NCBI GenBank assembly: GCA_945878355.1 | Contig: CAMCTC010000048.1 | Location: 1 to 32,701 of the forward strand | From: Bordetella parapertussis | GTDB lineage: Bacteria > Pseudomonadota > Gammaproteobacteria > Burkholderiales > Burkholderiaceae_C | Direction: 5' to 3' | Length of the DNA stretch: 32,701 bases | Shown: positions 7,608-16,350 of the stretch, one piece after another | Layout of the letters: every line of letters starts with the position of its first letter | Numbering within the stretch: position 1 is the first letter of the stretch | The notes under the pieces: model-generated | What the model saw: the letters and a program-made list of their open reading frames with translations, nothing else | The model's database searches: none | Told to the model about the DNA's origin: nothing | Translations under genes and position numbers: made by a program

Positions 7608-8891
7608 ATGTCCAACTTGATCAGCGACATCGCACGCTCAGTCGGCTTGCCACCGCTCAAGCGCGCAGCCGGTGTGATCACGCGCAAGCTGCCGATCCCG
7701 CAACCCTTGCTGCTGGTCGGGCCCGGATCGTCGGCCAAGCTGGGCAGTGCCCTCGCAGATTTCGGCCACCGCAAGCTGCTCATCGTGACCGACGCTTCGA
7801 TCGCCGCGCTGGGCCTGTTGTCGCCGATGACCGATGCGCTGGCCGAGGCGGGCGCGGCTTTCGCGGTGTTCGACGGCATCACGCCCGATGCGCCGATCGA
7901 GCGGGTCGAGCAAGGCATCGCGGCCTTCAACAGCCAGGGCTGCGACGCGGTGATCGGTTTCGGCGGCGGCTCGGTGATTGATGCAGCCAAGGTCATCGCG
8001 CTGGCATCGGCCAACGGCAAACATCCGCGCGAGTTGGTAGGTTACTTCAAGGGCTGGCGTGCGCCGGTGCCGATCTACGCAGTGCCGACCACTGCCGGTA
8101 CCGGCTCGGAGGTGACGGTGGCAGCCGTGATCTCTGACCAGGCGCTGGGCACCAAGCTGGTGATTGCCGACACCCGCCTCGTGCCGCTGATGGCAGCGAT
8201 CGATCCCTGCCTGATGACCGGTTTGCCACCGGCGATCACTGCGGCCACCGGCATGGACGCGCTGACCCACGCGATTGAGGCCTTGATCAGCGGCTGGTCC
8301 ACGGACCACACCGACAGGCTCGCGATGGCTGCGGTGACGATGGTCTACCGCCATTTGCCCAAGGTCTATCGCGACGGAGGCGACCTGCACGCTCGCGAGC
8401 AGATGGCGCTCGCAGCAAGCTACGCCGGCCTGGCCTTCACCCGCGCCAACGTGGGCAATGTGCACGCGATCGCGCACCAGCTTGGCGGGCGCTACCACAC
8501 GCCACACGGCCTGGCCAACGCCATCATGCTGCCGCAAGTGCTGCGTTTTTCGGCGCCGGCCACCACGGCCGTGTTGGCCAGACTGGCGCTGCGTGTCGGC
8601 CTGGGCGATCCCAGCCAGGCCCAAGACAGTCTGGCGGAGCAGTTTCTCGATTCGATCGAGGCGATGAACGACCAACTCGGCATCCCTCGACTGCTGGCCA
8701 CCCTGCGCGAGCAGGACATCGCCGCGTTGGCCGCAGCAGCCTGTTGGGAGGCAGACACCCACTACCCGGTGCCACGCCGCATGACCCCCTCCGACTGCGA
8801 AGCCTTGCTGCGCGCGGTGCTAGCACCCCAGACAGTCGCCCGGCGCGCGCCCCGCAAGAAGCCGCCCAATGACCAGGCCGTGCGACGATAG
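7608..8891 (+). CDS. Iron-containing (group III) alcohol dehydrogenase
   Basis: 427 residues with the full Fe-ADH signature. The NAD(P)-binding GGGSVIDAAK is at 119-128 and VPTTAGTGSEVT at 159-170. Metal ligands are D217 and H221 (GMDALTHAIEAL), H286 (NVHAIAHQLGG) and H300 (HTPHGLANAIMLP). The H286-H300 spacing of 14 matches the FucO family. The enzyme would interconvert a primary alcohol and an aldehyde with NAD(P)H in the cytoplasm. An SD (ACGAGG) precedes the ATG. The end is a short basic tail (RRAPRKKPPN). It overlaps nothing but abuts the next gene with 4 bases between stop and start. Because it faces an acyl-reductase-like gene, a fatty aldehyde is a reasonable substrate, but sequence alone cannot show this. 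Confidence 0.92.
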   Translation: MSNLISDIARSVGLPPLKRAAGVITRKLPIPQPLLLVGPGSSAKLGSALADFGHRKLLIVTDASIAALGLLSPMTDALAEAGAAFAVFDGITPDAPIERVEQGIAAFNSQGCDAVIGFGGGSVIDAAKVIALASANGKHPRELVGYFKGWRAPVPIYAVPTTAGTGSEVTVAAVISDQALGTKLVIADTRLVPLMAAIDPCLMTGLPPAITAATGMDALTHAIEALISGWSTDHTDRLAMAAVTMVYRHLPKVYRDGGDLHAREQMALAASYAGLAFTRANVGNVHAIAHQLGGRYHTPHGLANAIMLPQVLRFSAPATTAVLARLALRVGLGDPSQAQDSLAEQFLDSIEAMNDQLGIPRLLATLREQDIAALAAAACWEADTHYPVPRRMTPSDCEALLRAVLAPQTVARRAPRKKPPNDQAVRR

Positions 8892-8895
8892 GCGG

Positions 8896-10149
8896 ATGCA
8901 AAAAGAATTCGATCTGGTGGTCTTCGGCGCCACGGGCTTCACCGGGCGGCTGGTGGCCGAATACCTGCAGGGCCACGCCGCCGGTGGCGCACACCGGCAA
9001 GCCGGGCGAGCGCCCTTGCGCTGGGCGATGGCCGGGCGCAATCTGTCCAAGCTGGCCGAGTTGCGGCGGCAGATCGGCGCGCCGGATTCGCTGCCGCTGC
9101 TGGTGGCGGATGCAAGCGACGCGGCAGCGCTGGCCAGCTTGGCGGCGCGCACCCGGGTCGTGATCAGCACCGTCGGGCCCTACCAACGCCACGGCCAGCC
9201 GCTGGTCAGCGCTTGCGCGCAGACAGGTTGCGACTATGTCGACCTGTGCGGCGAGCCAGGCTGGATGGCGCAGATGATCGCGCTGCTCGAAGTCCCGGCG
9301 CGTGCCAGTGGGTCACGGATCGTGTTTTCCTGCGGCTTCGATTCGATCCCTTTCGACCTCGGCGTGCTGTTTTTGCAGGACGAGGCGCAGCGCCGCTTCG
9401 GTGCGCCGCTGACCCGGGTACGGGGTCGGGTGCGAACCATGAAAGGCGGTCTGTCAGGTGGCACCATCGCCAGCGCGATGGCCACCTTCGAGCAGATGGG
9501 ACGCGACCCGGCGCTGGCCGGCAGACTGGCTGACCCGTTCGCGCTGACGCCAGGCTTTCGCGGCCCGCCCCAACCTGAGGGCGAATCAGCAAGCTACGAC
9601 GAACTGGCCGGGTCCTGGACCGGGCCTTTCGTGATGGCCACGATCAACACCAAGAACGTGCACCGCAGCAACGCACTGCTCGGCCATCCCTGGGGCCGCG
9701 ACTTTGTCTATGACGAGCGCATGCTCGCCGGAGAAGGCGTTGCTGGCGAAAGACGGGCCCGACGGATGGTGCGCAGCGCCAGACTGCAAAACGCCCTGCT
9801 CGGCTTTGCGCCCAGTCGCGCGATGCTGCGCCGCTTCGTGCTGCCCAAACCCGGCGAAGGCCCTGACCAACGGGCACGCGAGACCGGCCGCTATGAAATT
9901 TGCTTTGCTGGCCAGACGGCGACCGATCAGGTGCTGCGTGCGGTGGTCAAAGGCGACCGCGACCCGGGCTACGGGTCAACCGCCAGGATGATCGCCGAAG
10001 CCGCGATCTGCCTAGCGCACGATGTCGACCACCAGACCACCCCGGGTGGCGTGTGGACGCCAGGCGCCGCAATGGGACAGCGGCTGACACGGCGGCTGCA
10101 AGCCAGGGCCGGGTTGAGCTTCGAGATCGAAGCGTCTGCCAAGACCTGA
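8896..10149 (+). CDS. Saccharopine dehydrogenase-like / trans-acting enoyl reductase family protein
   Basis: 417 residues from the ATG at 8896 (MQKEFDLVVFGATGFTGRL); an ATG at 8869 would overlap the preceding stop and adds nine atypical residues. The N-terminal Rossmann domain shows FGATGFTGRL (9-18) and AMAGRN. It is followed by VISTVGPYQRHG and CDYVDLCGEPGW, then the family-typical FSCGFDSIPFDLG. Relatives include the mycobacterial trans-acting enoyl reductase, which reduces a polyketide-bound double bond in lipid synthesis, and many uncharacterised proteobacterial oxidoreductases. The gene starts four bases after the alcohol dehydrogenase stop, so the two form an operon. A role in lipid or isoprenoid-like reduction is consistent with the neighbours but unproven. 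Confidence 0.85.
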   Translation: MQKEFDLVVFGATGFTGRLVAEYLQGHAAGGAHRQAGRAPLRWAMAGRNLSKLAELRRQIGAPDSLPLLVADASDAAALASLAARTRVVISTVGPYQRHGQPLVSACAQTGCDYVDLCGEPGWMAQMIALLEVPARASGSRIVFSCGFDSIPFDLGVLFLQDEAQRRFGAPLTRVRGRVRTMKGGLSGGTIASAMATFEQMGRDPALAGRLADPFALTPGFRGPPQPEGESASYDELAGSWTGPFVMATINTKNVHRSNALLGHPWGRDFVYDERMLAGEGVAGERRARRMVRSARLQNALLGFAPSRAMLRRFVLPKPGEGPDQRARETGRYEICFAGQTATDQVLRAVVKGDRDPGYGSTARMIAEAAICLAHDVDHQTTPGGVWTPGAAMGQRLTRRLQARAGLSFEIEASAKT

Positions 10150-10217
10150 CCCAGCCGCCGCGTCCAGCAGCCAAGCCCCAGCCCCAAGCATTCGAGATTT
10201 GCATTGAACGAATCGAT

Positions 10218-10246
10218 TTGACAAAAGATAATTCTGATCCGATACT
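10218..10246 (+). promoter_or_regulatory. Sigma-70-type promoter for the MBL/homogentisate gene set
   Basis: TTGACA (10218-10223) is followed by a 17-base spacer and GATACT (10241-10246, 4 of 6 matches to TATAAT). It sits in an unusually AT-rich patch in the 143-bp gap before the MBL-fold gene. A good SD (GGAG 10282-10285) follows 35 bases later. This is the clearest promoter-like element in the window. Confidence 0.6.
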
Positions 10247-10292
10247 GAAACCAAAGCCCGCCGCCGGTTACGGGCAACCCTGGAGTCCTCAC

Positions 10293-11255
10293 TTGAGCAA
10301 AGCCTTCGCCAGTCAAGCCGACCTTGACGTCAAGCAAGTCAGTTTCACCAAGCTGTCCGACAACGCCTACGCCTACACCGCCGAGGGCGACCCGAACACC
10401 GGCATCATCATTGGCGACGATGCGGTGCTGGTGCTGGACACCCAGGCCACACCGGTGATGGCGGCCGACGTGATCCGCCGCATCCGCGAGGTCACCGACA
10501 AACCCATCAAGTACGTGCTGCTGACCCATTACCACGCAGTGCGCGTGCTGGGCGCATCAGCCTACAAAGCCGAAGGCTGCGAGCACATCATCGCCAGCCA
10601 CGACACGCTGGACCTGATCCGCGAGCGCGGTGAACAGGACAAGGCGAGCGAGATCGGTCGCTTTCCGCGGCTGTTCCAGAACGTCGAGAGCGTGCCGCCG
10701 GGCCTCACCTGGCCAACGCTGACCTTCACCGGCAAGATGACGCTGTGGCTGGGCAAGCTAGAGGTGCAGTTGCTGCAACTCGGCCGTGGCCACACCAAAG
10801 GCGACACGGTGGCCTGGCTGCCGCAACAGAAAATCCTGTTCTCAGGCGACCTGGTCGAGTTCGACGCCACGCCTTACGCCGGCGACGCCTATTTCAAGGA
10901 CTGGCCAGCAACGCTGGACAACATCGCTGCGCTGCAGCCGGCGCAGTTGGTGCCGGGCCGAGGCGCCGCGCTGACCACGCCCGAGGCCGTGGCTGCCGGC
11001 TTGGCCGGCACGCGCAGCTTCATCGCCGACGTGCACGAAGCGGTCAAGGCCGGCGTGGCAGCAGGCAAGGACCTGAACGCCGTCTACAAGGACACGATGG
11101 CCAGGCTGACGCCCAAGTACGGCCACTGGGTGATCTTCCAGCACTGCATGCCCTTCGACGTGACGCGCTGCTTCGACGAAGTGACGCAATACCCAGACCC
11201 GCGGATCTGGACCGCCGAGCGCGATGTGCAGATGTGGAAGGCGCTAGAGCAATGA
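10293..11255 (+). CDS. MBL-fold (metallo-beta-lactamase superfamily) protein with incomplete metal-binding motif
   Basis: 320 residues from a TTG codon at 10293. No ATG or GTG suits the frame, and GGAG lies 7 bases upstream of the TTG. Fold markers are ready: IIIGDDAVLVLDTQAT (38-53), KYVLLTHYHAVRV (73-85), GRGHTKGDTVAWLP (165-177), ILFSGDLVEF (181-190) and LVPGRGA (219-225). In active enzymes the first motif reads H-x-H-x-D-H. Here H79 and H81 are kept, but the D and H positions are V83 and R84. H167 and D186 remain, while the last ligand His (PGHG) is R223. A normal dinuclear zinc site is therefore unlikely; a mononuclear site or a non-catalytic role is possible. It is the first gene of a run ending in hmgA and fahA, with 18 bases to the next start. 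I recall this MBL-FAD-oxidoreductase pairing in other Burkholderiales, but no function. Confidence 0.8.
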   Translation: MSKAFASQADLDVKQVSFTKLSDNAYAYTAEGDPNTGIIIGDDAVLVLDTQATPVMAADVIRRIREVTDKPIKYVLLTHYHAVRVLGASAYKAEGCEHIIASHDTLDLIRERGEQDKASEIGRFPRLFQNVESVPPGLTWPTLTFTGKMTLWLGKLEVQLLQLGRGHTKGDTVAWLPQQKILFSGDLVEFDATPYAGDAYFKDWPATLDNIAALQPAQLVPGRGAALTTPEAVAAGLAGTRSFIADVHEAVKAGVAAGKDLNAVYKDTMARLTPKYGHWVIFQHCMPFDVTRCFDEVTQYPDPRIWTAERDVQMWKALEQ

Positions 11256-11273
11256 GCGCTTGACGCCGCGCCC

Positions 11274-12974
11274 ATGCTGAGCACCTACACCTACCCTCGC
11301 TACGCGTACCGCAGACCGACCGAACTCGACACCCCCGGAAGCATCCAACGCCACCCTGTGGTGGTGATAGGGGCAGGCCCGGTCGGGCTGGCGGCGGCGA
11401 TAGACCTGGCCCAGCAAGGCCTGCCGGTGCTGCTGCTCGACGACGACGACACCGTCAGCCTGGGCTCGCGCGGTCTGTGCTACGCCAAGCGCACGCTCGA
11501 GATCCTGGACCGGCTGGGCTGCGGCCAAGCACTGGTCGACAAGGGCGTGACCTGGAACGTCGGCCGCACCTTTTTCGGCGACAACGAGGTGTTCCACTTC
11601 AACCTGCTGCCCGAGGCCGGCCATCGTCGCCCGGCAATGGTCAACCTGCAGCAGTACTACCTCGAGCAGTACCTGGTCGAACGCGCGATGGCCTTGCCGG
11701 GGCTGGACCTGCGCTGGCGCCACAAGGTGCTGCGCGTGACGCCGCAGCCAGACGGCGCGCAGCTCGAGGTCGAGACCGCTGACGGCAACTACACGATCCA
11801 CGCCGACTGGCTGGTCGTGGCCGACGGTACGCGCAGTCCGGTGCGGCGCCAACTCGGCCTCGACATCGAGGGCCGGGTCTTCCAGGATCGCTTCCTGATC
11901 GCCGACGTGGTGCTCAAGACCGAGATGTTTGCCGAAGGCGCGGCCGAGCGCTGGTTCTGGTTCGACCCGCCTTTCCACCCCAACCAGAGCGTGCTGCTGC
12001 ACCGCCAAGCCGACGGGGTCTGGCGCATCGACTTCCAACTCGGCTGGGACGCTGATCCAGAGCAAGAGCGCCAACCCGAACGCGTGATCCCGCGCATACG
12101 CGCGATGCTCGGGCCCGAACGAGAGTTCGAGCTCGAATGGATCAGCGTCTACACCTTCCAGTGCCGGCGCATGCAGCGCTTGCGCCACGGCAGGCTGCTG
12201 TTCGCTGGCGACGCCGCGCACCAGGTCTCACCGTTCGGCGCACGTGGCGCGAACTCAGGCATCCAGGACGCCGACAACCTGGGCTGGAAGCTCAAGCTCG
12301 TGATCGCCGGGCTGGCGCCCGAGGCGCTGCTCGACAGCTACGACCAGGAGCGCGGTGCAGCGGCCGACGAGAACTTGCTGAACTCCACCCGATCGACCGA
12401 CTTCATCACGCCCAAGAGCGAGGTGTCGAAAGACTTCCGCAACGCGGTGCTGTCGCTTGCCGGCAGGCATGGCTTTGCCCGGCTGCTCGTCAACTCGGGC
12501 CGCTTGTCGGTGCCAGCCCATTTGGTGGACTCGCCGCTGAACACGCCCGACAGCGCCACTTTTGAAGGCCGGCTGCAGCCCGGCGCACCTGTCGCCGACG
12601 CGCCGGTACAGCACCAAGGACAGGACAGCTGGCTGCTGAACCACGTCGGTGGCAGCTTCTCGCTGCTGCTGTTCGTCGAAAGCGTCGAAGCCCTGGATGC
12701 CGTCGCTCGCGCCGAGGTCGCGGCGCTGGCCGCCGGGCCGATACCGGCGCACACGCTGCTGGTGACCAAGCAGCCTGGCACGGCACCTGCAGGCTGCACC
12801 CTGGTGGTCGACCACCAAGGCTTGGCAGCGCAGCGCTTCGACGCGCTGCCCGGCACCGCTTACCTGCTGCGCCCCGACCAACATGTGGCTGGGCGCTGGC
12901 GCGCGCTGACTGACGGCGTGGTGAGCGCTGCGCTGGCCCGCGCCACAGCCAACGACCTGGAGTCCCCGCGATGA
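11274..12974 (+). CDS. FAD-dependent aromatic-ring monooxygenase (MhpA/PheA/TfdB-like)
   Basis: 566 residues. The dinucleotide-binding motif VIGAGPVGLAAAIDLA is near residues 31-46. The internal substrate/FAD region runs through GLCYAKRTLEIL and LVVADGTRSPVR. The second FAD motif is LLFAGDAAHQVSPFGARGAN, with the class-typical GD and a following NLGWKL. The C-terminal ~150 residues resemble the thioredoxin-like domain of phenol hydroxylase-type enzymes. Such single-component flavoenzymes hydroxylate phenolic acids with NAD(P)H and O2. The four-base ATGA overlap with the next gene, and the hmgA-fahA pair after it, suggest that its product feeds homogentisate: for example, a hydroxyphenylacetate hydroxylase. 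The exact substrate cannot be read from sequence. Confidence 0.85.
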   Translation: MLSTYTYPRYAYRRPTELDTPGSIQRHPVVVIGAGPVGLAAAIDLAQQGLPVLLLDDDDTVSLGSRGLCYAKRTLEILDRLGCGQALVDKGVTWNVGRTFFGDNEVFHFNLLPEAGHRRPAMVNLQQYYLEQYLVERAMALPGLDLRWRHKVLRVTPQPDGAQLEVETADGNYTIHADWLVVADGTRSPVRRQLGLDIEGRVFQDRFLIADVVLKTEMFAEGAAERWFWFDPPFHPNQSVLLHRQADGVWRIDFQLGWDADPEQERQPERVIPRIRAMLGPEREFELEWISVYTFQCRRMQRLRHGRLLFAGDAAHQVSPFGARGANSGIQDADNLGWKLKLVIAGLAPEALLDSYDQERGAAADENLLNSTRSTDFITPKSEVSKDFRNAVLSLAGRHGFARLLVNSGRLSVPAHLVDSPLNTPDSATFEGRLQPGAPVADAPVQHQGQDSWLLNHVGGSFSLLLFVESVEALDAVARAEVAALAAGPIPAHTLLVTKQPGTAPAGCTLVVDHQGLAAQRFDALPGTAYLLRPDQHVAGRWRALTDGVVSAALARATANDLESPR

Positions 12975-13225
12975 CCTATCTGCAGACCGATCCCAACTTT
13001 GCTGACCCACAGGCGCGCTACCTCAACGCCTACAGCCCTGGTGATGACTTCTACGAATCCCTGATCAAGGCCCACGAGGGCTTGAGCGACGCCCAGAGCC
13101 GATCGGTCAACGCGCGACTGATCCTGCTGCTGGCCAACCACATCGGCGACCTGCGCGTGCTGCGCGAGGCGCTGGACGCCGCGCGCCAGGGCGTGGCAAC
13201 GGGTTCAACGCAGACACCCTCATGA
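12971..13225 (+). CDS. DUF2783-like small protein
   Basis: 84 residues, mostly helical and soluble. The core FYESLIKAHEGLSDAQS then NARLILLLANHIGDL and VLREALDAAR matches the DUF2783 family as I remember it, always next to a flavin monooxygenase. It overlaps the flavoenzyme stop and the hmgA start by ATGA on both sides, so it is translationally coupled with both. Function unknown; its fixed position suggests an accessory to the monooxygenase. Confidence 0.75.
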   Translation: MTYLQTDPNFADPQARYLNAYSPGDDFYESLIKAHEGLSDAQSRSVNARLILLLANHIGDLRVLREALDAARQGVATGSTQTPS

Positions 13226-14538
13226 ACCAGACCCTGAACTACCTCAGTGGGTTCGGCAACCAGTTCGCGACCGAGGCTGTTGCCGGCGCGTTGCCGCAAG
13301 GCCGCAACAGCCCGCAGCGCGTCGCCCATGGCCTGTATGCCGAGCTGATCTCGGGCAGCGCCTTCACCGCACCACGGGCCGAGAACCGGCGCAGCTGGCT
13401 TTACCGGCGCCAGCCCTCGGTGGTGACCGGGCGCTACAAGGCTTGCGAACAGCCGCTGTGGACCAGCGGCGCTGCCAGCGGCGTGGCGGTTGCGCCCGAC
13501 CCGCTGCGCTGGTCGCCCTTCCCCGTGCCTGGGGCCATCCCAGGCAGCGCAGCGGTCGACTTCATCGATGGCCTGGCCAGCGTCGTGACCAACGGCGATG
13601 TCGAATCCCAGACCGGGCTGGGCGTGCTGGTCTACGCCGCCAACACCTCGATGGACCGGCGTGCGCTGGTCAATGCCGACGCCGAGATGCTGCTGGTGCC
13701 GCAGCAGGGTCGACTCCAAATCCGCACCGAACTCGGCCGCCTGGAGGTCTCGCCGGGCGAGATCGCGCTGCTGCCGCGCGGCCTGGCGTTTGCCATCACG
13801 CTGCCCGACGGCCCTTCGCGCGGCTATGTCGCCGAGAACTACGGCGCAGCGTTCCGCTTGCCAGAACTCGGGCCGATCGGCAGCAACGGCCTGGCCCATG
13901 CCAGGGATTTCTTGGCGCCAGTGGCCTGGTTTGATGAAGCGCCGGGCGAATGGGACATGGTCAAGCGCTTCGGCGGCAAGCTCTGGCAATGCCGCCAGCC
14001 GAGCACCCCATTCAACGTCGTCGCCTGGCACGGCAACCTCACGCCGGTCAAGTACGACACCTCGCATTTCATGACGCTGGGCTCGATCAGCGTCGACCAC
14101 CCCGACCCGTCGATCTTCACCGTGTTGACCTCGCCCAGCGACACGCCAGGCACCGCCAACTGCGATTTCGTGATCTTTCCGCCACGCTGGCTGGTGGCCG
14201 AGGACACCTTCAGGCCGCCCTGGTTTCACCGCAACCTGATGAGCGAATTCATGGGCCTGGTCCATGGCCAGTATGACGCCAAGCCCGAGGGCTTCAAACC
14301 CGGCGGCGCCAGCCTGCACAACACGATGGTGCCGCACGGCCCCGACGCCGAGGCATTCGACAAGGCCAGCCAGGCCGTCTTGGCGCCGAACAAATTGACC
14401 GACACGCTGGCCTTCATGTTGGAGAGCCGCTACCGATTCATCCCCAGCGCCTGGGCCATGCAGCCCGGTCGGCTGGACGGGGCATACGCCGACTGCTGGC
14501 AAGGCCTGGCCGACCACTTCCTGGAAACTCCGCGATGA
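13222..14538 (+). CDS. hmgA: Homogentisate 1,2-dioxygenase
   Basis: 438 residues, the standard length. It opens LNYLSGFGNQFATEA, the family N-terminus. Iron ligands are H336 and E342 (WFHRNLMSEFMG) and H372 (MVPHGPD), each one position from the human enzyme's H335, E341 and H371. It opens the ring of homogentisate with O2 to give maleylacetoacetate, in the tyrosine/phenylacetate catabolic route. Starts and ends with ATGA overlaps to its neighbours. No separate maleylacetoacetate isomerase gene lies in this window. Confidence 0.97.
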   Translation: MNQTLNYLSGFGNQFATEAVAGALPQGRNSPQRVAHGLYAELISGSAFTAPRAENRRSWLYRRQPSVVTGRYKACEQPLWTSGAASGVAVAPDPLRWSPFPVPGAIPGSAAVDFIDGLASVVTNGDVESQTGLGVLVYAANTSMDRRALVNADAEMLLVPQQGRLQIRTELGRLEVSPGEIALLPRGLAFAITLPDGPSRGYVAENYGAAFRLPELGPIGSNGLAHARDFLAPVAWFDEAPGEWDMVKRFGGKLWQCRQPSTPFNVVAWHGNLTPVKYDTSHFMTLGSISVDHPDPSIFTVLTSPSDTPGTANCDFVIFPPRWLVAEDTFRPPWFHRNLMSEFMGLVHGQYDAKPEGFKPGGASLHNTMVPHGPDAEAFDKASQAVLAPNKLTDTLAFMLESRYRFIPSAWAMQPGRLDGAYADCWQGLADHFLETPR

Positions 14539-15866
14539 GCCTGCACCTCGACGCTACACACAAGCCCGCACTGCGAAGCTGGGTCGCATCGGCCAATGCG
14601 CCGGGCACAGACTTCCCGATCCAGAACCTGCCCTATGGCCGGTTCCGGCGCGCCGGCAGCGCGCAGCCCTGGCGTGTCGGCGTGGCGATCGGCGACCAGA
14701 TCCTCGACTTGGCCGCGGTCCATGCACTGGCAAAGACGGATCTCCCGGCAGACTGGGCCGGCGCAGCGCCGATGGCGGCGCTGGCCGCGGGCGATCTCAG
14801 CGCACTGATGGCCTCGCCCAAAGCCATCCGGGTCGCGCTGCGCCAAGCCTTGTCGGCTGCGCTCGCCAAACGCAGCCCGCAGCAAGCCAGCCTGAAAAGC
14901 TGTTTGCTGGCCCAGGCCGACGCCGAAATGGCCTTGCCCTGCGCGATCGGCGACTACACCGATTTCTACACCGGCATCCACCATGCCACCACGGTGGGCA
15001 AGCTGTTTCGGCCGGACAACCCGCTGCTGCCCAACTACAAGTGGGTGCCGATCGGCTACCACGGCAGGTCGTCGACGATCGTCGTCAGTGGCACGCCACT
15101 GCGCCGCCCGCTGGGCCAGACCTTGCCGCCGAACGCCGAGTCGCCGAGCTACGGCCCCTGCCAACGACTGGACTACGAGCTCGAGCTCGGCGCGCTGGTC
15201 GGCCCTGGCAATTCGCTGGGTGAGCCGGTGGCCATTGCCGAGGCTGAAGACCGCTTGTTCGGCATGACCTTGCTCAACGACTGGTCGGCCCGCGATGTGC
15301 AGGCCTGGGAGTACCAGCCGCTGGGTCCGTTCCTGGCCAAGAGCTTCGGCACCACGCTGTCGCCCTGGGTCGTGACGATGGAAGCGCTGGCGCCGTACCG
15401 GCTGCCGTTCCAGCGGCCCGCGGGCGACCCACTGCCGCTGAGCCACCTCGACAGCCCCGCCAACCGCGAGGCCGGCGCGATCGACATCGCGCTAGAAGTC
15501 TGGCTGCAAACCGCAGCGATGCGCGCCGCAGGCCAGGCTGCGGTGCAGCTGTCACAGAGCAACTTCCGGGACGCTTACTGGACCCTGGCCCAGTTGCTGA
15601 CGCACCAGGCCAGCAACGGCTGCAAGCTGCAGCCCGGCGACCTGCTGGGCACCGGCACCCAATCGGGCCCTGAACCAGGCCAGGGCGGATCGCTGCTAGA
15701 GCTCTCGGCCGGTGGCAAGCAGGCACTGACCTTGCCCAACGGCGAGCAGCGCCGCTTCCTCGCTGACGGCGACCAGGTGATCCTGCGCGCCGCTTGCGAG
15801 CGCCCGGGCACGGCACGCATAGGCTTTGGCGCCTGCGCCGGCACCGTGCTGCCCGCACCGGGCTAA
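14535..15866 (+). CDS. fahA: Fumarylacetoacetase
   Basis: 443 residues. The N-terminal SH3-like domain (FPIQNLPYGRF) leads into the catalytic domain. D143 (DYTDFY) and H150 (GIHHAT) keep the seven-residue spacing of the mouse metal ligand D126 and catalytic H133. YELELGALVG supplies the two glutamates, LLNDWSARDVQAWEY the next aspartate, and GTQSGPE the C-terminal signature. It hydrolyses fumarylacetoacetate to fumarate and acetoacetate. It is coupled to hmgA by ATGA and ends only 10 bases from the stop of the convergent ubiT. Confidence 0.97.
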   Translation: MSLHLDATHKPALRSWVASANAPGTDFPIQNLPYGRFRRAGSAQPWRVGVAIGDQILDLAAVHALAKTDLPADWAGAAPMAALAAGDLSALMASPKAIRVALRQALSAALAKRSPQQASLKSCLLAQADAEMALPCAIGDYTDFYTGIHHATTVGKLFRPDNPLLPNYKWVPIGYHGRSSTIVVSGTPLRRPLGQTLPPNAESPSYGPCQRLDYELELGALVGPGNSLGEPVAIAEAEDRLFGMTLLNDWSARDVQAWEYQPLGPFLAKSFGTTLSPWVVTMEALAPYRLPFQRPAGDPLPLSHLDSPANREAGAIDIALEVWLQTAAMRAAGQAAVQLSQSNFRDAYWTLAQLLTHQASNGCKLQPGDLLGTGTQSGPEPGQGGSLLELSAGGKQALTLPNGEQRRFLADGDQVILRAACERPGTARIGFGACAGTVLPAPG

Positions 15867-15876
15867 ACCAAGCGCG

Positions 15877-16350
15877 TCAGCGCGCTGGCCCGAAAGGCAC
15901 CCATCCCGGCCACAACGGGCCGATGGCGTCTAGCGTGTTCTTGATCACCAGACCGAGTTCGGTATCACCCTCCATCACCAGCGCGCGCTCGAAGAACAGC
16001 CGGTCGGGGTCTTCCTCGCCACGCATCAGCCGCAGATAGCTGCTGCTCGGCGCGATGATGCGCAACACCGCGTCATCGCGTTCGGCTGCGGGCACGAAAC
16101 CCTTGTCGGTGAGCATCAGCCGCAGCCGCAGGCCGAAATCGCTGACCCGCAGCTCGATGCAGCGCCCAGCCAGCGCAGCCCGAACATCGACCGGCAGCCG
16201 TGTCCACAGCACGCGGTCCAGCAACTGCGCCATCAAGAACGAAGGCGGCGCGGCCGGCAAGCGCTCGACCCAGCCGCAGACGTGGCGATGGGCAGGTGCC
16301 AGCCAGGCCGGCAGGCCCGGCGGCAGAACCCTAGGGCTGACGAAATTCAT
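15877..16350 (-). CDS. ubiT: UbiT, SCP2-domain accessory protein for O2-independent ubiquinone synthesis
   Basis: 157 residues with an SCP2 lipid-carrier domain. WTRLPVDVRAALAGRCIELRVSDFGLRLRLML forms the first half, and LRIIAPSSSYLRLMRGEEDPDRLFFERALVMEGDTELGLVIKN the second. The latter GDTELG and R-L-F-F-x-R motifs are characteristic of YhbT/UbiT. The start ATG at 16350 overlaps the ubiV stop by four bases. In E. coli UbiT binds isoprenoid quinone intermediates and works with UbiU-UbiV under anoxia. The gene is last in the ubiU-ubiV-ubiT run. Confidence 0.9.
   Translation of the reverse strand: MNFVSPRVLPPGLPAWLAPAHRHVCGWVERLPAAPPSFLMAQLLDRVLWTRLPVDVRAALAGRCIELRVSDFGLRLRLMLTDKGFVPAAERDDAVLRIIAPSSSYLRLMRGEEDPDRLFFERALVMEGDTELGLVIKNTLDAIGPLWPGWVPFGPAR

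Noticed and set aside
7638..8762. 374-codon minus-strand frame opposite the alcohol dehydrogenase
   Set aside because: The plus strand carries all Fe-ADH motifs with correct ligand spacing; the minus frame has Arg/His/Gln-rich text without a family.
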